A stretch of DNA of 64,000 nucleotides. Source: Haemophilus sp. C1. GTDB taxonomy: Bacteria; Pseudomonadota; Gammaproteobacteria; Enterobacterales; Pasteurellaceae. The stretch covers positions 6,177 through 70,176 of the forward strand of contig NZ_LDVZ01000009.1 in the NCBI RefSeq assembly GCF_001276515.1, read 5' to 3'. The translations under genes and the position numbers were made by a program. Below are positions 12,415 through 23,062 of the stretch, piece by piece (the first letter of the stretch is position 1; each line of letters begins with the position of its first letter). Under the pieces are notes generated by a model. That model searched no databases. It was not told the origin of the DNA and worked only from the letters and a program-made list of their open reading frames with translations.

Positions 12415-13404
12415 ATGCAGGGTTCTGTTACAGAATTTTTAAAACCACGTTTAGTAGATATTGAACAAATTAGTTCAACTCATGCTAAGGTGATCTTAGA
12501 ACCGTTAGAGCGCGGTTTTGGCCATACTCTAGGTAATGCATTGCGTCGTATCCTTCTGTCTTCAATGCCAGGTTGTGCTGTAACTGAAGTAGAAATTGAT
12601 GGCGTATTGCACGAATATAGTAGTAAGGAAGGTGTTCAAGAAGATGTTCTTGAAGTACTTTTAAACCTTAAAGGTCTAGCGGTTAAAGTACAGAATAAAG
12701 ATGACGTTATTCTGACATTAAATAAATCTGGAATTGGCCCTGTTGTTGCAGCAGACATTACCCACGATGGTGATGTTGAAATTGTGAATCCGGATCACGT
12801 AATCTGTCACTTAACAGACGAGAATGCATCAATTAGTATGCGTATTCGTGTTCAACGTGGTAGAGGATATGTTCCAGCTTCAGCTCGTACACATAGCCAA
12901 ACTGAGGAGCGTCCAATCGGTCGTTTATTAGTGGATGCTTGTTATAGCCCTGTAGATCGCATTGCATACAATGTAGAAGCAGCGCGTGTAGAACAACGTA
13001 CGGACTTAGATAAACTTGTTATTGAGTTAGAAACTAACGGTACGCTTGAGCCTGAAGAAGCAATTCGTCGTGCAGCAACAATTTTAGCAGAACAACTCGA
13101 TGCATTCGTTGATTTGCGTGATGTTCGTCAACCTGAAATTAAGGAAGAAAAACCGGAATTTGATCCGATTTTATTGCGTCCTGTAGATGATTTAGAGTTG
13201 ACAGTTCGTTCTGCTAACTGTTTGAAAGCAGAAACAATTCATTATATCGGTGATTTAGTACAACGTACAGAAGTTGAATTATTAAAAACACCTAATCTTG
13301 GTAAGAAATCTCTTACTGAAATTAAGGATGTGCTCGCTTCACGTGGCTTGTCACTTGGTATGCGCCTTGAAAATTGGCCACCAGCAAGTATTGCTGAAGA
13401 CTAG
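12415..13404 (+). CDS. rpoA: DNA-directed RNA polymerase alpha subunit
   Basis: Assembly scaffold of RNA polymerase and contact point for activators and UP elements. It has 329 residues. N-terminal domain: [26 protein letters not shown] (dimerisation and beta binding). C-terminal domain: about 245-329, with [22 protein letters not shown] and the helix-hairpin-helix [33 protein letters not shown] sites elsewhere in the window presumably act through this domain. Confidence 0.98.
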   Translation: MQGSVTEFLKPRLVDIEQISSTHAKVILEPLERGFGHTLGNALRRILLSSMPGCAVTEVEIDGVLHEYSSKEGVQEDVLEVLLNLKGLAVKVQNKDDVILTLNKSGIGPVVAADITHDGDVEIVNPDHVICHLTDENASISMRIRVQRGRGYVPASARTHSQTEERPIGRLLVDACYSPVDRIAYNVEAARVEQRTDLDKLVIELETNGTLEPEEAIRRAATILAEQLDAFVDLRDVRQPEIKEEKPEFDPILLRPVDDLELTVRSANCLKAETIHYIGDLVQRTEVELLKTPNLGKKSLTEIKDVLASRGLSLGMRLENWPPASIAED

Positions 13405-13420
13405 TTTGGTCATAGGTTAA

Positions 13421-13831
<411 letters not shown>

Positions 13832-13846
13832 AAATCAATTTAAAGG

Positions 13847-13874
13847 AAAAGCTCACTTTATAGTGAGCTTTTTT
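13847..13874 (+). terminator. alpha operon terminator
   Basis: AAAAGCTCAC-TTTATA-GTGAGCTTTT stem followed by TTTTATTTTA. It separates the ribosomal cluster from the minus-strand regulator gene that converges on it. Confidence 0.9.
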
Positions 13875-13951
13875 ATTTTATATGTAGGTAAAAAGCACTT
13901 TACTTACTGAAATATTATTTGGATAGATAGCCCAAAAACATAATCTTGAAT

Positions 13952-14548
13952 TTAAGAGCAGATTCTTAAATGTCTTGTATTTTTGTCTAGAATTCCTTGT
14001 TTCTTTAATTCTTGACTAATACGAATAGCAGTTTCTGTTTCGCATCCACAAAATTCAGCTACTTCTCGGTAGGTCCAAGGATAATAGGGATAACTTTCAG
14101 TTAGATTTTCAATTGCATCAATTATACGTTCGTAACTTCGTTTATAGGCTGTATTACTTACTCGGTGTTCTGCGTCATATAATTCATTCGAGAGTTGTTT
14201 CATAAGATAGCAGGAAAAATCAGGATTATTTGCGATAAAACTAGTGTGATTTCCAGGAAATATACGAATAATATCTGCTTCTAGTAATACCTTTGCACTA
14301 CAATGATAAGTTGTTTCACTAAAGATTGTTCTAAACCCAAAATACTCGTTAGCATGATAAAGTCGAATCAAGGTTTCTTTACCATTTTCTAAGCTATGAT
14401 AAAGCCCTACAAGCCCTCGTTTTAAAAAATAAAATTCTTTAGGTTTTTCACCTTGAGTATAAATTAAGCTGTTTTTCCCTAGTGTTTTACTTTCAGAAAT
14501 AATGCATTGATGTAAGTTTTGAGGTAAATAAGGTGATGAGCTTGACAT
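13952..14548 (-). CDS. Crp/Fnr-family transcriptional regulator
   Basis: A 198-residue regulator with an N-terminal cyclic-nucleotide-binding-like barrel (about 15-120: LIYTQGEKPKEFYFLKRGLVGLYHSLENGKE...EYFGFRTIF) and a C-terminal winged helix (about 155-198: YPWTYREVAEFCGCETETAIRISQELKKQGIL). The N-terminal cysteine cluster that holds the FeS centre of FNR is absent, so it does not sense oxygen the way FNR does; the ligand is unknown. It lies downstream of the radical-SAM gene on the same strand, 121 bases apart, so the two may be co-transcribed. An FNR-like palindrome at 15801 is a candidate target. Confidence 0.85.
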   Translation of the reverse strand: MSSSSPYLPQNLHQCIISESKTLGKNSLIYTQGEKPKEFYFLKRGLVGLYHSLENGKETLIRLYHANEYFGFRTIFSETTYHCSAKVLLEADIIRIFPGNHTSFIANNPDFSCYLMKQLSNELYDAEHRVSNTAYKRSYERIIDAIENLTESYPYYPWTYREVAEFCGCETETAIRISQELKKQGILDKNTRHLRICS

Positions 14549-14669
14549 AAATATCCTTTTAATACATAAACAACTTTAGGTTACTATACAAATTTCTGTT
14601 TTTATCCGCTATAAGCAAGTTTTAAAAGTGTTAACTTGGTAACAAAATTTTTATTTTAAATGAATAATA

Positions 14670-15749
14670 TTATGTTGCTTTACCAAAGCATTTTGCAAAT
14701 TCTTTCAAATAGGGTTCTATGTGAGAGAGTGCCATATAATAGGCTTCGCAGAGTTGATTATGTGGTTTTCCAAATCCTTGAACAGTTCGATGTTTTGGGC
14801 AACCTCCATGACAGGCAAAACGAAATTTACAGCTTTTGCATCGTTCGGAAAGAAAGGATTTCGTTGAACCGAAATGTTTTTGTTTTATGTTATCAACTAA
14901 TGTTACTAGTGGTGTTTCTATGAGGTTTCCCAACTTGTACTCAGGGTAAACATAATGATCGCAACTATAAATATCCCCATTTTGTTCAATAACTAATTGA
15001 TCACCGCAGGTTTCACGAAAAATACATAAACTAGGTTGTAATCCAAGATAGGCCATAAACCATTGTTCAATAAACTGAATCCCAATTTTTCCTACATCAT
15101 TAGCGTACCATTCATCAAAAATATTAATTAAAAACTGCCCATAATCCTTTGCAGAGGCCTGTTGCTTATAATCTCCCATTAGTGGAATAAATTGCATATA
15201 TGGCGATCCAATTCGTTTTAGAAAATGATAGATTTCTTTGCCATGTAGGACATTTAGATTATGCACGACTGTGAGAGTATTAAAAGATACTTGATAGTTA
15301 TGTAGTAAATCTAGTGCATCTATTACTTGTTGAAATGTGCCTTTGCCATTTTTAGTTAAACGGTAGGCATCATGTAAGTATTCTGGACCATCTATAGAAA
15401 GCCCCACAAGAAAATTATGATCATGTAGAAAACGGCACCAATCGGCATTAAGTAATACACCATTGGTTTGTAGCGAATTTTCAATTTGTTTCCCATTAGC
15501 ATATTTATGCTGAAAATTGACCGCTCTTTTATAGAAATCAAGGCCTGCCATGGTTGGCTCACCGCCTTGCCAGAGGAAAGTCACTTGTTGTTGAGGGGAT
15601 GTCTCTATGTAAGATTTGATATAGGTTTCTAACACCTCATCACTCATGGCTCGTTGATTTAAATGAGGTTTTTCCAAGTAAAAGCAATACTGGCAATCTA
15701 AATTACAAATTGAGCCAGTAGGTTTTGCCATTAATTGAAATGCGTTCAT
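14670..15749 (-). CDS. radical-SAM/SPASM protein, anaerobic sulfatase-maturase-like
   Basis: A 359-residue radical-SAM enzyme. The 4Fe-4S/SAM motif is C15-x3-C19-x2-C22 (CNLDCQYC), followed by FLWQGGEPTMAG and SIDGP. The C-terminal SPASM-type cysteines are in CIFRETCGDQ, DIYSCDHYVYP and CKSCKFRFACHGGCPKHR, giving ligands for two auxiliary clusters. Family members oxidise an active-site Cys or Ser of sulfatases to formylglycine under anaerobic conditions. No sulfatase is encoded in this window, so the substrate protein is either elsewhere or of another type. The start is behind gaaaggatatg. Confidence 0.85.
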   Translation of the reverse strand: MNAFQLMAKPTGSICNLDCQYCFYLEKPHLNQRAMSDEVLETYIKSYIETSPQQQVTFLWQGGEPTMAGLDFYKRAVNFQHKYANGKQIENSLQTNGVLLNADWCRFLHDHNFLVGLSIDGPEYLHDAYRLTKNGKGTFQQVIDALDLLHNYQVSFNTLTVVHNLNVLHGKEIYHFLKRIGSPYMQFIPLMGDYKQQASAKDYGQFLINIFDEWYANDVGKIGIQFIEQWFMAYLGLQPSLCIFRETCGDQLVIEQNGDIYSCDHYVYPEYKLGNLIETPLVTLVDNIKQKHFGSTKSFLSERCKSCKFRFACHGGCPKHRTVQGFGKPHNQLCEAYYMALSHIEPYLKEFAKCFGKAT

Positions 15750-15800
15750 ACATCATATCCTTTCTATTTTTTTCATCATAACAGAATATTTTTAAGTGTA

Positions 15801-15816
15801 TATGATGCTGATCATA
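15801..15816. promoter_or_regulatory. FNR/CRP-type palindrome in divergent intergenic region
   Basis: TATGAT-GCTG-ATCATA is a perfect dyad containing TGAT-N4-ATCA, close to the FNR consensus TTGAT-N4-ATCAA. It lies 52 bases from the radical-SAM ATG (minus strand) and 70 bases before the permease ATG (plus strand), so it could control both. Confidence 0.6.
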
Positions 15817-15885
15817 AGATATGCTCATCCCCTTACGCCACAATTAGAATATATTATTAAGCTGATTTTCTTGATAGGAGTAGCA

Positions 15886-16695
15886 ATGGCAATTAGTACA
15901 ATTTTTATCTTACTGATTTGCGGTATTTGTACCAATATGGTTTCTGCTATTTTTGGTATTGGCGGTGGGGTATTGATGGTGCCAATTTTACGTACATTAT
16001 TTCCCGAATTGCCGATTCAAGTTATTTCAGCTACATCACTCACCATTGTGATGTGTACCGCATTGATTAATTTATTATTTTTCCATAAGCAAAAAATTAA
16101 AATTGATCATATCAATATGATTTTATGGTCTATAGCGATGGTGATTGGGGTGCAAATTGGTTTTGAATTAAGTTTTTATTTTTCTACAGCGATAATTAGT
16201 TTAATTTTTACGGTCAGTTTGAGTGCACTAGCGGTTAAAACATTTTTGAACAGATCGAGAATACAAATAGAAGTGTTTAATATGTCTCCTATAGAACGAG
16301 CGAAAGGTAGTATTAGCTGTTGTGGCGGAGGATTAATTGCGGGTATTACAGGTATTGGAGGCGGCTCTATCCTTGCTCCGCTTGTTGGCCAATTAAAAGG
16401 GGTAAAAACACAACAAATTGCCGTTTATACGAACTACATGATGATTATTGGTGGTATTGGTAATTTATATGGCTATCTCACAAGGGCCTTCCCTTATGAT
16501 GTCAGTCTAAGTGGCCAATTAGGATATGTAAATTTTCTTGTAGTTAGTGTCGTTACCTTGGGGTCATTTGGAATGAGTTTCTTCTCAATGAAATTGCGTG
16601 GATTAATGAATCCAGCTTTAACAAGAAAATTATTGGCGATTATCTTATTTTGTATTGCAGCCTATATGTGCATTTTGGAATTTGTATTCCATTAA
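15886..16695 (+). CDS. TauE/SafE-family permease
   Basis: Inner-membrane protein of 269 residues in the TauE/SafE (DUF81) family, associated with export or uptake of sulfite and sulfonate-like anions. It has about eight hydrophobic segments, with the duplicated glycine-rich signature in each half: ICTNMVSAIFGIGGGVLMVP and GGLIAGITGIGGGSILAP. I chose the ATG at 15886 because ataggagtagca is an ideal ribosome site; an in-frame ATG at 15796 would add 30 residues that contain no ribosome site and overlap the palindrome. It is divergent from the radical-SAM gene. The substrate is not known. Confidence 0.85.
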   Translation: MAISTIFILLICGICTNMVSAIFGIGGGVLMVPILRTLFPELPIQVISATSLTIVMCTALINLLFFHKQKIKIDHINMILWSIAMVIGVQIGFELSFYFSTAIISLIFTVSLSALAVKTFLNRSRIQIEVFNMSPIERAKGSISCCGGGLIAGITGIGGGSILAPLVGQLKGVKTQQIAVYTNYMMIIGGIGNLYGYLTRAFPYDVSLSGQLGYVNFLVVSVVTLGSFGMSFFSMKLRGLMNPALTRKLLAIILFCIAAYMCILEFVFH

Positions 16696-16706
16696 ATCAA
16701 ATAAAC

Positions 16707-16729
16707 TAGACCTAGTTATTCTAGGTCTA
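16707..16729. terminator. bidirectional terminator between the permease gene and dxr
   Basis: TAGACCTAG-TTATT-CTAGGTCTA, a perfect 9-bp stem between the converging permease gene and dxr. It overlaps the last bases of dxr. Confidence 0.7.
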
Positions 16730-17920
16730 TTCCCCAATTAGCGTTTTCGCAATCTCTCTTGCTTGTGCATCAATTTCGAGTACATCATCAATATTTTGAA
16801 TGGTATAAGGCGAAATTTTCTCAATTGTTTTTGCATTAATTTTTGCAATATCCATAAAGCTAATTTGACGATCTAAAAATGCTTGTACGGCAATTTCATT
16901 AGCTGCATTCATTGCTGTTGTCGCATATTGACCCTCAGCAAAGGCATCAATAGCCAGTTTTAAATTTGGATAACGATTAAAATCAGGTTCAATAAACGTC
17001 AGTTCTTTGACTTTAAAGAAATCGAGTGGTTCTACTCCAGCAAAAGTGCGGTGAGGATATGCCATAGTTTCTGCAATTGGTGTTCGCATATCTGGATTTC
17101 CCATTTGAGCAATGACTGAGCCATCAACATAACGCACCATAGAATGAATTATCGATTGTGGATGAATAATGACTTCCATTTCTTCCGCACTTGCATTGAA
17201 AAGCCAGCGAGCCTCAATGTATTCCAAGCCCTTATTCATCATTGTAGCTGAATCGACAGAAATTTTTTTACCCATAGACCAATTAGGGTGTGCAACCGCT
17301 TGTTCTGGTGTGATGTTGGTGAATTGTTCAAGTGGCGTGTAACGGAATGGCCCGCCAGAACCAGTGAGTATAATTTTACTTACACCTAATTCAGAAAGTG
17401 GGCAAAAACCAATTTTTTCTTGTGCTTCTGGCGGTAACGATTGAAAGATCGCATTATGTTCACTATCTACTGGTAAAAGCTTCGCACCATAGTTTTTTAC
17501 GGCATCAATAAAAAGCTGTCCGCAGGTTACCAATGATTCTTTATTTGCCAGTAATACCCGTTTACCTGCTTTAACCGCTGAAAGAGTAGGTAACAATCCT
17601 GCAGCGCCAACAATAGATGCCATTATCTGATCGGCATCTGGGTGTGCTGCAAGTTCACAAATAGCTTGTTGTCCGGCTAATACTTCGGTTGGAATATGAT
17701 GAGCAATTAATTTCTCACGTAAAATTTTAGCCGCATTTACATCATCAAGAGCCGCAAAGTTAGGTTGGAATTTTATGCATTGTTCAAACATTGCTTCTAC
17801 ATTTTTTCCGCCGACAAGTGCAAATGCATGATATTTCTGAGGGTTATTTTCGATAACTGAAAGGGTGCTCTTACCAATTGATCCCGTTGAACCAAGAATG
17901 ACAATGTTTTGTTTTTGCAT
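16727..17920 (-). CDS. dxr: 1-deoxy-D-xylulose 5-phosphate reductoisomerase
   Basis: Second step of the MEP isoprenoid pathway: DXP to MEP with NADPH and a divalent metal, in the cytosol; the target of fosmidomycin. It has 397 residues. The NADPH-binding motif [11 protein letters not shown] is at residues 10-20. The catalytic region has [19 protein letters not shown] and [17 protein letters not shown]. It is downstream of frr on the same strand but separated by a hairpin. Confidence 0.97.
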   Translation of the reverse strand: MQKQNIVILGSTGSIGKSTLSVIENNPQKYHAFALVGGKNVEAMFEQCIKFQPNFAALDDVNAAKILREKLIAHHIPTEVLAGQQAICELAAHPDADQIMASIVGAAGLLPTLSAVKAGKRVLLANKESLVTCGQLFIDAVKNYGAKLLPVDSEHNAIFQSLPPEAQEKIGFCPLSELGVSKIILTGSGGPFRYTPLEQFTNITPEQAVAHPNWSMGKKISVDSATMMNKGLEYIEARWLFNASAEEMEVIIHPQSIIHSMVRYVDGSVIAQMGNPDMRTPIAETMAYPHRTFAGVEPLDFFKVKELTFIEPDFNRYPNLKLAIDAFAEGQYATTAMNAANEIAVQAFLDRQISFMDIAKINAKTIEKISPYTIQNIDDVLEIDAQAREIAKTLIGE

Positions 17921-17991
17921 AGAATCTTTACCGCACTATTGTTGATTATATTTTCATTGGTACGTCTAAATTCGCATACCTAATAAAATAA

Positions 17992-18018
17992 AGGCAGACA
18001 AAACTGTCTGCCTTTCGC
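17992..18018 (-). terminator. frr terminator
   Basis: AAAGGCAGAC-AAAACT-GTCTGCCTTT on the plus strand. Read on the minus strand it is followed by ATTTTATT, twelve bases after the frr stop. Confidence 0.85.
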
Positions 18019-18029
18019 ATTTTTTATGA

Positions 18030-18587
18030 TTAGAAATCCATTAATTCTTTTTCTTTATCCGCTAATACTTCATCTACTTTTTTAATGTAAATATCTGTGA
18101 TTTTTTGGATTTCTTCTTCTGCTTTATGTTGTTCGTTTTCGCTAATTTCTTTGTCTTTTAATAATGCTTTGATTTTATCATTCGCATCACGACGCACATT
18201 ACGAACCGCAACTTTACCTTGTTCACCTTCGCCTTTTACGATTTTGATTAAATCGCGACGGCGTTCTTCTGTTAATGGAGGAAGCGGAACACGGATTGTG
18301 GTACCCGCTGAAGATGGGTTTAAACCTAAATCTGAGGTTAAAATTGCTTTTTCTACCGCAGAGATTAAAGAACGATCAAAAACAGTTACAGCTAATGTAC
18401 GCGCATCTTCTGCCACTACGTTTGCTAATTGGCGAAGTGGGGTCGCTGCACCATAATATTCAACTTGAATTGCATCAAGTAAACTCGGTTGTGCACGACC
18501 AGTACGGATTTTCGAAATATGGCCTTTTAATGCTTCAAGGCTTTTTTCCATACGATCTTGAGCATCTTTTTTAATTTGGTTAAGCAT
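18030..18587 (-). CDS. frr: ribosome recycling factor
   Basis: Splits post-termination ribosomes together with EF-G. It has 185 residues, the usual length: a three-helix bundle with [21 protein letters not shown] at the N-terminus and [35 protein letters not shown] in the second domain. The ribosome site is aaaaggacaatgc. Confidence 0.97.
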
Positions 18588-18688
18588 TGCATTGTCCTTT
18601 TAATTGACGAAAGTTAAAACGCGGTGATTTTACTGGATTTTTGTCAATTTTTGAATACATTTATCAGCTTGAAAACAGATAAAAAATG

Positions 18689-18716
18689 ACCGCACTTCAG
18701 TCACCCAAAGTGCGGT
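18689..18716 (-). terminator. pckA terminator formed by paired uptake signals
   Basis: ACCGCACTT (18689-18697) and AAGTGCGGT (18708-18716) form the stem. On the minus strand a T-run (CATTTTTTATC) follows. It lies 21 bases after the pckA stop. Confidence 0.85.
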
Positions 18717-18737
18717 TAATATTTTTAGTATTTTTAG

Positions 18738-20354
18738 TTAAGCTTTAGGACCCGCTGCAATTAAAGCTTTGCCTTCTTCGTTAGTTGCATATTTAACAAA
18801 GTTTTTCACAAAACGACCTGCTAAGTCTTCAGCTTTTGATTGCCATTGTGCTTTATCTGCGTAAGTATCGCGAGGATCTAAGATTGCAGAATCTACACCA
18901 GGTAATGCTTTAGGAATTGCTAAGTTGAAGATTGGCAATTCGCCCATTTCAGCTTTTTCAATTGAGCCATCTAAGATTGCATCAATGATTCCACGAGTAT
19001 CTTTGATTGAGATACGTTTGCCTGTACCATTCCAACCAGTATTCACTAAGTAAGCTTCAGCACCTGCTGCTTGCATACGTTTTACTAACACTTCTGCATA
19101 TTGAGTTGGGTGAAGGGTTAAGAACGCTGCACCGAAACAGGCTGAGAAAGTTGGAGTTGGTTCAGTAATACCACGTTCAGTACCTGCTAATTTTGCAGTG
19201 AAACCTGATAAGAAGTAGTATTTAGTTTGTTCTGGTGTCAATTTAGATACTGGTGGCAATACGCCAAATGCATCTGCTGTTAAGAAAATCACTTTAGTTG
19301 CGTGACCAGCACGAGAAACTGGTTTTACAATGTTATCGATGTGATAAATTGGGTAAGACACGCGAGTATTTTCTGTTTTTGAGCCATCATCGAAATCAAC
19401 AGAACCATCTGCACGAACAACTACGTTTTCTAATAATGCATCGCGACGGATAGCGCGGTAAATATCCGGTTCATTTTCTTCTGAAAGGTGAATGGTTTTC
19501 GCATAGCAACCACCTTCAAAGTTAAAGATACCAACATCATCCCAACCGTGCTCATCGTCACCGATTAATTCACGTTTTGGATCGGTTGAAAGGGTTGTTT
19601 TACCTGTACCAGATAAGCCGAAGAAGATTGCTACATCTCCATCTTTACCAACGTTAGCTGAGCAGTGCATTGCGCCTACTCCTTTAAGTGGTAGGAAGTA
19701 GTTCATCATTGAGAACATACCTTTTTTCATTTCACCACCGTACCAAGTACCACCGATTAATTGAATGCGCTCAGTTAAGTTGAATGCAACAAAGTTTTCT
19801 GAATTTAAACCCTGTTCTTTCCAGTTTGGATTAGTTACTTTAGAACCGTTCATTACAACGAAATCAGGTTCAAAATTTTTGAGTTGTTCTTCAGTTGGGC
19901 GAATAAACATATTTTTTACAAAATGTGCTTGCCATGCAACTTCAGTTACAATACGTACTGCAATACGGTCGTGTTCGCTAGCGCCACAGAAACCATCAAC
20001 CACAAATAAGCGTTTACGAGAAAGCTGGTTAGTCACCAAGTCTTTTAAGCTTTGCCATGTAGCTTGGTTCATTGGTTTGTTGTCATTTTTCGCTGCTTCA
20101 GATGTCCACCAAACAGTATCTTTGGTTTTTTCATCTAACACGATATATTTATCTTTTGGTGAACGGCCAGTGAAGATACCTGTATCCACAGCTACTGCAC
20201 CGGTCGTAGTTAAAGTACCTTTTTCAAAGCCTTCTAAACCCGGATTGGTTTCTTCTTCAAACAATTGCTCGTAGCTTGGATTGTAGACAACTTCTTTTAC
20301 GTCATAAATGCCTAGCGCTTCAAGTTCTTTTACTACTTTGTTTAAGTCTGTCAT
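18738..20354 (-). CDS. pckA: phosphoenolpyruvate carboxykinase (ATP)
   Basis: Interconverts oxaloacetate + ATP and PEP + CO2. In capnophilic Pasteurellaceae it often runs in the carboxylating direction towards the reductive branch of the TCA cycle. It has 538 residues. The kinase-1a P-loop [11 protein letters not shown] and kinase-2 [10 protein letters not shown] are near the middle, and the N-terminal substrate loop is [16 protein letters not shown] long intergenic region (20355-20500) precedes it; the ribosome site is agaggtgactt. Confidence 0.97.
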   Translation of the reverse strand: MTDLNKVVKELEALGIYDVKEVVYNPSYEQLFEEETNPGLEGFEKGTLTTTGAVAVDTGIFTGRSPKDKYIVLDEKTKDTVWWTSEAAKNDNKPMNQATWQSLKDLVTNQLSRKRLFVVDGFCGASEHDRIAVRIVTEVAWQAHFVKNMFIRPTEEQLKNFEPDFVVMNGSKVTNPNWKEQGLNSENFVAFNLTERIQLIGGTWYGGEMKKGMFSMMNYFLPLKGVGAMHCSANVGKDGDVAIFFGLSGTGKTTLSTDPKRELIGDDEHGWDDVGIFNFEGGCYAKTIHLSEENEPDIYRAIRRDALLENVVVRADGSVDFDDGSKTENTRVSYPIYHIDNIVKPVSRAGHATKVIFLTADAFGVLPPVSKLTPEQTKYYFLSGFTAKLAGTERGITEPTPTFSACFGAAFLTLHPTQYAEVLVKRMQAAGAEAYLVNTGWNGTGKRISIKDTRGIIDAILDGSIEKAEMGELPIFNLAIPKALPGVDSAILDPRDTYADKAQWQSKAEDLAGRFVKNFVKYATNEEGKALIAAGPKA

Positions 20355-20500
20355 AAGTCACCTCTAATATTTAAGATTAAAATTTAACTGTCACCTATTC
20401 TAAAGAATGTCAATGTAAAAAAATGTTAACTAGATCTCATTTTTGAAAAATTATAGCTCTCCATTACCTATTTTTAGGTGTATTAATGATGTAGATCAAA

Positions 20501-20523
20501 AATCCCGACATGGCGTCGGGATT
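20501..20523 (-). terminator. hslO terminator
   Basis: AATCCCGAC-ATGGC-GTCGGGATT, followed on the minus strand by TTTTGATC, just after the hslO stop. Confidence 0.8.
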
Positions 20524-20527
20524 GTTT

Positions 20528-21409
20528 TTAAGGTTTTGTTGATTTTAATTTTTCAATCGCTTCTTTATTAAAGAAGTAGTGTGTGCCACAACACTCACAT
20601 TGCATATCAATACTGCCTTTATGTTCGGCTAGTATTTCATCAATTTCTTCATCGGAGATGAGCAGTAATGCAGAACCAGAACGCTCTGCAGAGCAGCCAC
20701 AGAAAAATTGTACATCTTGTGCTGGATAAAGATTGACGGTTTCTTCATGATATAAACGATAGAGTAACTCTTCTGCTGGGAGGCCAAATAATTCTTCGTC
20801 TTTTACTGTTGCTGCGAGCGTAGTTAAATGCTCAAAATCTTCTGGTGTACCAGAACCATCAGGCATAATTTGTAATAACATACCTGCTGCAGTTGGCTTG
20901 CCTTCATATTCTCCAGTACGAATAATTAATTGAGTTTGAAGCTGTTCTGAGCGTACAAAATAATCTTCTAAGCATTCTGTGATTGTCGGTTTATCTAAGC
21001 TAATTACACCTTGGTAGCGTTCACCTTCTTTGGGTGCAATAGTAATGACCAATACGCCTTTGCCAATCATATTGTGCAGACTCATATTTTCAGTGATGTT
21101 CCCATCCACTCGAGCAAGGGCACGGATTTGTTGTTGATCATTGCCATTTACTAATGCTAAGCGTAATGGACCATCGCCTTGAATTTGTACGGTGATATTA
21201 CCGTCAAATTTTAGTGTGGCAGTGAGCAAATTAGTCGCCACCATCATTTCACCCAATAAATCCTGTACTGCTTTCGGATACCGATGGGTATTTAATGTAT
21301 CAGTGAATGTTTTATTTAAGCGAACCCATTCCCCACGAACCGCACGATTTTGGAAAAGATAACGGTAAAGCTTGTCATTGTCTTGAGTATAGTCTCGTTG
21401 ATTGGTCAT
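20528..21409 (-). CDS. hslO: redox-regulated chaperonin Hsp33
   Basis: Cytosolic holdase activated by oxidation through its zinc site. It has 293 residues. The redox switch is visible at the C-terminus as CxC (FFCGCSAERS) and CxxC (MQCECCGTHYFF), about 30 residues apart as in the family. The N-terminal domain carries YRYLFQNRAVRGEWVRL. Confidence 0.96.
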   Translation of the reverse strand: MTNQRDYTQDNDKLYRYLFQNRAVRGEWVRLNKTFTDTLNTHRYPKAVQDLLGEMMVATNLLTATLKFDGNITVQIQGDGPLRLALVNGNDQQQIRALARVDGNITENMSLHNMIGKGVLVITIAPKEGERYQGVISLDKPTITECLEDYFVRSEQLQTQLIIRTGEYEGKPTAAGMLLQIMPDGSGTPEDFEHLTTLAATVKDEELFGLPAEELLYRLYHEETVNLYPAQDVQFFCGCSAERSGSALLLISDEEIDEILAEHKGSIDMQCECCGTHYFFNKEAIEKLKSTKP

Positions 21410-21430
21410 TGATCATTCCTAATTGAAATA

Positions 21431-21458
21431 AAAAGTGCGGTAGTTTTTCCCGCACTTT
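21431..21458 (-). terminator. uptake-signal hairpin downstream of argH
   Basis: AAAAGTGCGG / CCGCACTTTT arms with an eight-base loop, between argH and hslO, both on the minus strand. The 107 bases between it and the argH stop hold nothing I recognise. Confidence 0.75.
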
Positions 21459-21565
21459 TTGTTTTTATCATCTTATTTAAGTGTTGCTACTCATAATTGG
21501 GGCTATTCACTGGATTGCAAGGGAGTCTTGTGAAATCCAATTGTGATATGCGCCTTAAAATATGA

Positions 21566-22939
21566 TTAAGCAAATCTTGTTTTGGCTTCTGCAATAGCTT
21601 CGGCAACACGCAATGGCGATACACCACCTTTTGCACAACGTTTGTCTAAGCAAGATTGGAGCGAAAGAATCTCGTAAACATCATCTCCCACTACTTCACT
21701 AAATTGGCGAAATTCAGGGATAGTAAGATCTTCTAATCCTTTGCCTTTCTCGATGGCATAAACAACCGTTTCACCCACGATATGATGGGAATCTCGGAAA
21801 GGTACTCCCTTAGAAACCAAATAATCCGCTAATTCAGTTGCGTTTGAATAACCTTTTAACGCGGCTTCACGAGTACGTTCAACATTTACTTTCAATTCAT
21901 CTAATACGAACGTTGCCATGTCCACACAGTTTTGCCAAGTATCTAAGGTATCAAAAATGCCCTCTTTGTCTTCTTGCATATCTTTATTATACGCAAGTGG
22001 CAAGCCTTTTAAGGTAATTAACATGCCTGTTAATGAGCCGATCACTCTGCCGGCTTTGCCTCGAATTAACTCACATGCGTCAGGATTTTTCTTTTGTGGC
22101 ATTAATGATGAGCCAGACGTCACGCGGTCGGATAGTTCTACGAAATTTGCCTCTCCGCTGTTAAAGATAATCATATCTTCAGCAAAGCGAGAAAGATGCG
22201 CCATACTGAGGGAGGCGATGGAAAGCAATTCTACGATATGATCGCGGTCAGAGACGCTATCTAAGCTATTTCTAGTCGCGAAAGCAAAACCAAGATCGTG
22301 CGCAAGTGAATCACGATCTACGGCATAAGCCGTACCAGCCAGCGCACCACTACCAAGTGGACAGGTATTCATTCGATTATACGCATCTGTTAAACGTGAA
22401 TAGTCTCGGTCGAACATTTCTACATATGCCATACACCAATGCGCAAAAGTGATTGGTTGAGCTCGTTGTAAATGGGTATAGCCAGGCATTACTGCTTGTT
22501 GTGTGTTTTCTGCGGTTTGAACTAAGTGGCGTTGCAAATTACGTACTGATTCTTGTAATTCAACCACACGTTGTTTGCACCATAGTTTTATATCTACTGC
22601 CACTTGATCGTTACGACTACGGCCAGTATGTAATTTTTTACCAAGATTGCCTACTTTATCAATTAGCTTACTTTCAACCCAACTATGAATATCTTCTGCA
22701 TCATCTTGTAAAATTGCTTGCGGATTTGACCGCACTTCAATAAGTAATTCATTTAGTGCTTGTTCAAGTTGATGCTGTTCTTCGATAGTTAATACATTCA
22801 CTTTCACCAAGGCTTTGGACCAACCAATTGAGCCTTGAATATCCTGTTCTGCCAAACGGTAATCAAACCGTAATGAATCATTAAAATCTTTAAAACGTTT
22901 ATCTGCGGCTTGTGTAAAACGCCCACCCCAAAGTGCCAT
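21566..22939 (-). CDS. argH: argininosuccinate lyase
   Basis: Last step of arginine synthesis: argininosuccinate to arginine + fumarate. It has 457 residues. The fumarase/aspartase superfamily signature [12 protein letters not shown], with the catalytic serine loop, is present, as are [10 protein letters not shown] and [11 protein letters not shown]. No other arg gene is near it. Confidence 0.97.
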   Translation of the reverse strand: MALWGGRFTQAADKRFKDFNDSLRFDYRLAEQDIQGSIGWSKALVKVNVLTIEEQHQLEQALNELLIEVRSNPQAILQDDAEDIHSWVESKLIDKVGNLGKKLHTGRSRNDQVAVDIKLWCKQRVVELQESVRNLQRHLVQTAENTQQAVMPGYTHLQRAQPITFAHWCMAYVEMFDRDYSRLTDAYNRMNTCPLGSGALAGTAYAVDRDSLAHDLGFAFATRNSLDSVSDRDHIVELLSIASLSMAHLSRFAEDMIIFNSGEANFVELSDRVTSGSSLMPQKKNPDACELIRGKAGRVIGSLTGMLITLKGLPLAYNKDMQEDKEGIFDTLDTWQNCVDMATFVLDELKVNVERTREAALKGYSNATELADYLVSKGVPFRDSHHIVGETVVYAIEKGKGLEDLTIPEFRQFSEVVGDDVYEILSLQSCLDKRCAKGGVSPLRVAEAIAEAKTRFA

Positions 22940-23012
22940 AATTTTTCCTTTTTATTCTAATTAATTATTCTACCGTTATGTATAGTAGCAATATACTATT
23001 GAATAATAAAAC

Positions 23013-23045
23013 AAAATGGACAAAACCTCTCATTTTGTCCATTTT
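23013..23045 (-). terminator. galU terminator
   Basis: AAAATGGACAAAA / TTTTGTCCATTTT arms around CCTCTCA, 18 bases after the galU stop on the minus strand. Confidence 0.8.
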
Positions 23046-23062
23046 ATCTATATTGGTGCTAT

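Noticed and set aside
13952..14548. Calling the Crp/Fnr-family gene fnr or crp
   Set aside because: The FeS cysteines of FNR are missing and the sequence is shorter and unlike CRP; only the family can be supported.
15796..15885. 30-residue N-terminal extension of the TauE/SafE permease
   Set aside because: It would start inside the FNR-like palindrome region without a ribosome site, whereas ATG 15886 has a strong one.
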